DNA of 7,684 nt, taken from the NCBI GenBank assembly GCA_037190665.1, contig JBBCJT010000104.1, positions 1-7,684 of the forward strand. The letters are read 5' to 3'. The notes beneath the pieces are model-generated. The model did no database searches. It was not told the DNA's origin and was given only the letters and a program-made list of their open reading frames with translations. Both the position numbers and the translations under genes were made by a program. This DNA comes from JBBCJT01 sp037190665. GTDB lineage: Bacteria > Pseudomonadota > Alphaproteobacteria > Acetobacterales > Acetobacteraceae. Shown in pieces: positions 7,595-7,684 of this stretch; position 1 is the first letter of the stretch; the number at the start of each line of letters is the position of its first letter.

Positions 7595-7684
7595 CCCTCA
7601 AGCGCCGGGCGGGCGCATCCGCGCCCTGGGCTCGCCGCATAGGCGGCGGGCCCCGTTCGGGGCCTCGGATCGGCGAGGGCCGAT
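7595..7684. repeat. Array unit 4 (cut by window edge)
   Basis: At least 90 bp, ending inside the second arm of hairpin 4. The hairpin-4 loop is gagg; otherwise it resembles unit 2 with the unit-1 head. The array may continue beyond the window. Confidence 0.9.

Larger units (their letters stand above)
7284..7684. repeat. Tandem array of a ~104-bp unit, each with four 4-nt-loop hairpins
   Basis: Four head-to-tail units begin at 7284, 7388, 7492 and 7595 (periods 104, 104 and 103); the last is cut by the window edge. Each begins ccctca and folds into four successive hairpins. In unit 1 these are gggcgc/gcgccc (7300-7315, loop atcc), cgccgc/gcggcg (7322-7337, loop atag), ggcccc/ggggcc (7338-7353, loop attc) and cggatcggc/gccgatccg (7355-7376, loop gaga). 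Copies differ at about ten positions, all in loops or linkers. The array starts 5 nt past the stop of the binding-protein gene, so it forms that mRNA's 3' end. No T-tract is present. The period is not a multiple of three, and the minus-strand open frame through it (7287-7640) encodes no consistent protein repeat, so it is taken as non-coding. It fills the last 400 bases of the window. Confidence 0.95.

Noticed and set aside
7287..7640. Minus-strand open frame of 117 codons inside the repeat array
   Set aside because: The 104/103-nt period shifts frame in each unit, there is no RBS, and base changes track hairpin loops rather than codon positions.
7284..7684. CRISPR array
   Set aside because: Units are near-identical end to end with no unique spacers, the period is too long for typical repeat plus spacer, and no cas gene is present.

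Overview
The window is a GC-rich stretch of bacterial chromosome (roughly 70% G+C by eye). It carries five complete protein genes in two divergent transcription units, and each unit runs directly into GC-rich palindromic repeats at its 3' end. The base composition, the Tat-exported family 5 solute-binding protein and the GGGGCARAGCCCC-type palindromes suggest an alphaproteobacterium, most likely of the Acetobacteraceae (Roseomonas-like). This assignment is inference only; no rRNA or marker gene is present.

Left unit (minus strand, read from 3788 down to 210): a MacA-type periplasmic adaptor, a MacB/LolD-type ABC ATPase and a MacB-type FtsX-fold permease. The ATPase follows the adaptor after 7 nt, and the permease overlaps the ATPase by ATGA. 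Together they form the inner-membrane and periplasmic parts of a MacAB-type efflux system in which MacB is split into two polypeptides. No TolC-like outer-membrane gene is present. The adaptor has an unusual helical insertion of about 90 residues with two LTxxQ motifs, reminiscent of the Spy/CpxP family.

Right unit (plus strand, 3893 to 7278): a cytoplasmic S9 (prolyl oligopeptidase family) serine peptidase with a complete catalytic triad, coupled by an ATGA overlap to a Tat-exported family 5 (peptide/nickel type) solute-binding protein. The pairing suggests capture of a peptide-like solute in the periplasm and hydrolysis in the cytoplasm. No transport permease or ATPase for this binding protein lies in the window.

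Non-coding DNA: 1-209 holds a perfect 22-bp inverted repeat (51-102) and three short GC-rich stem-loops (138-205) just past the permease stop. The 104 bp between the divergent starts (3789-3892) must hold both promoters. From 7284 to the window edge lies a tandem array of at least four copies of a 103-104 bp unit. Each copy can fold into four consecutive hairpins with 4-nt loops. Every difference between copies falls in loops or linkers and none in a stem. This array is the most unusual element in the window.
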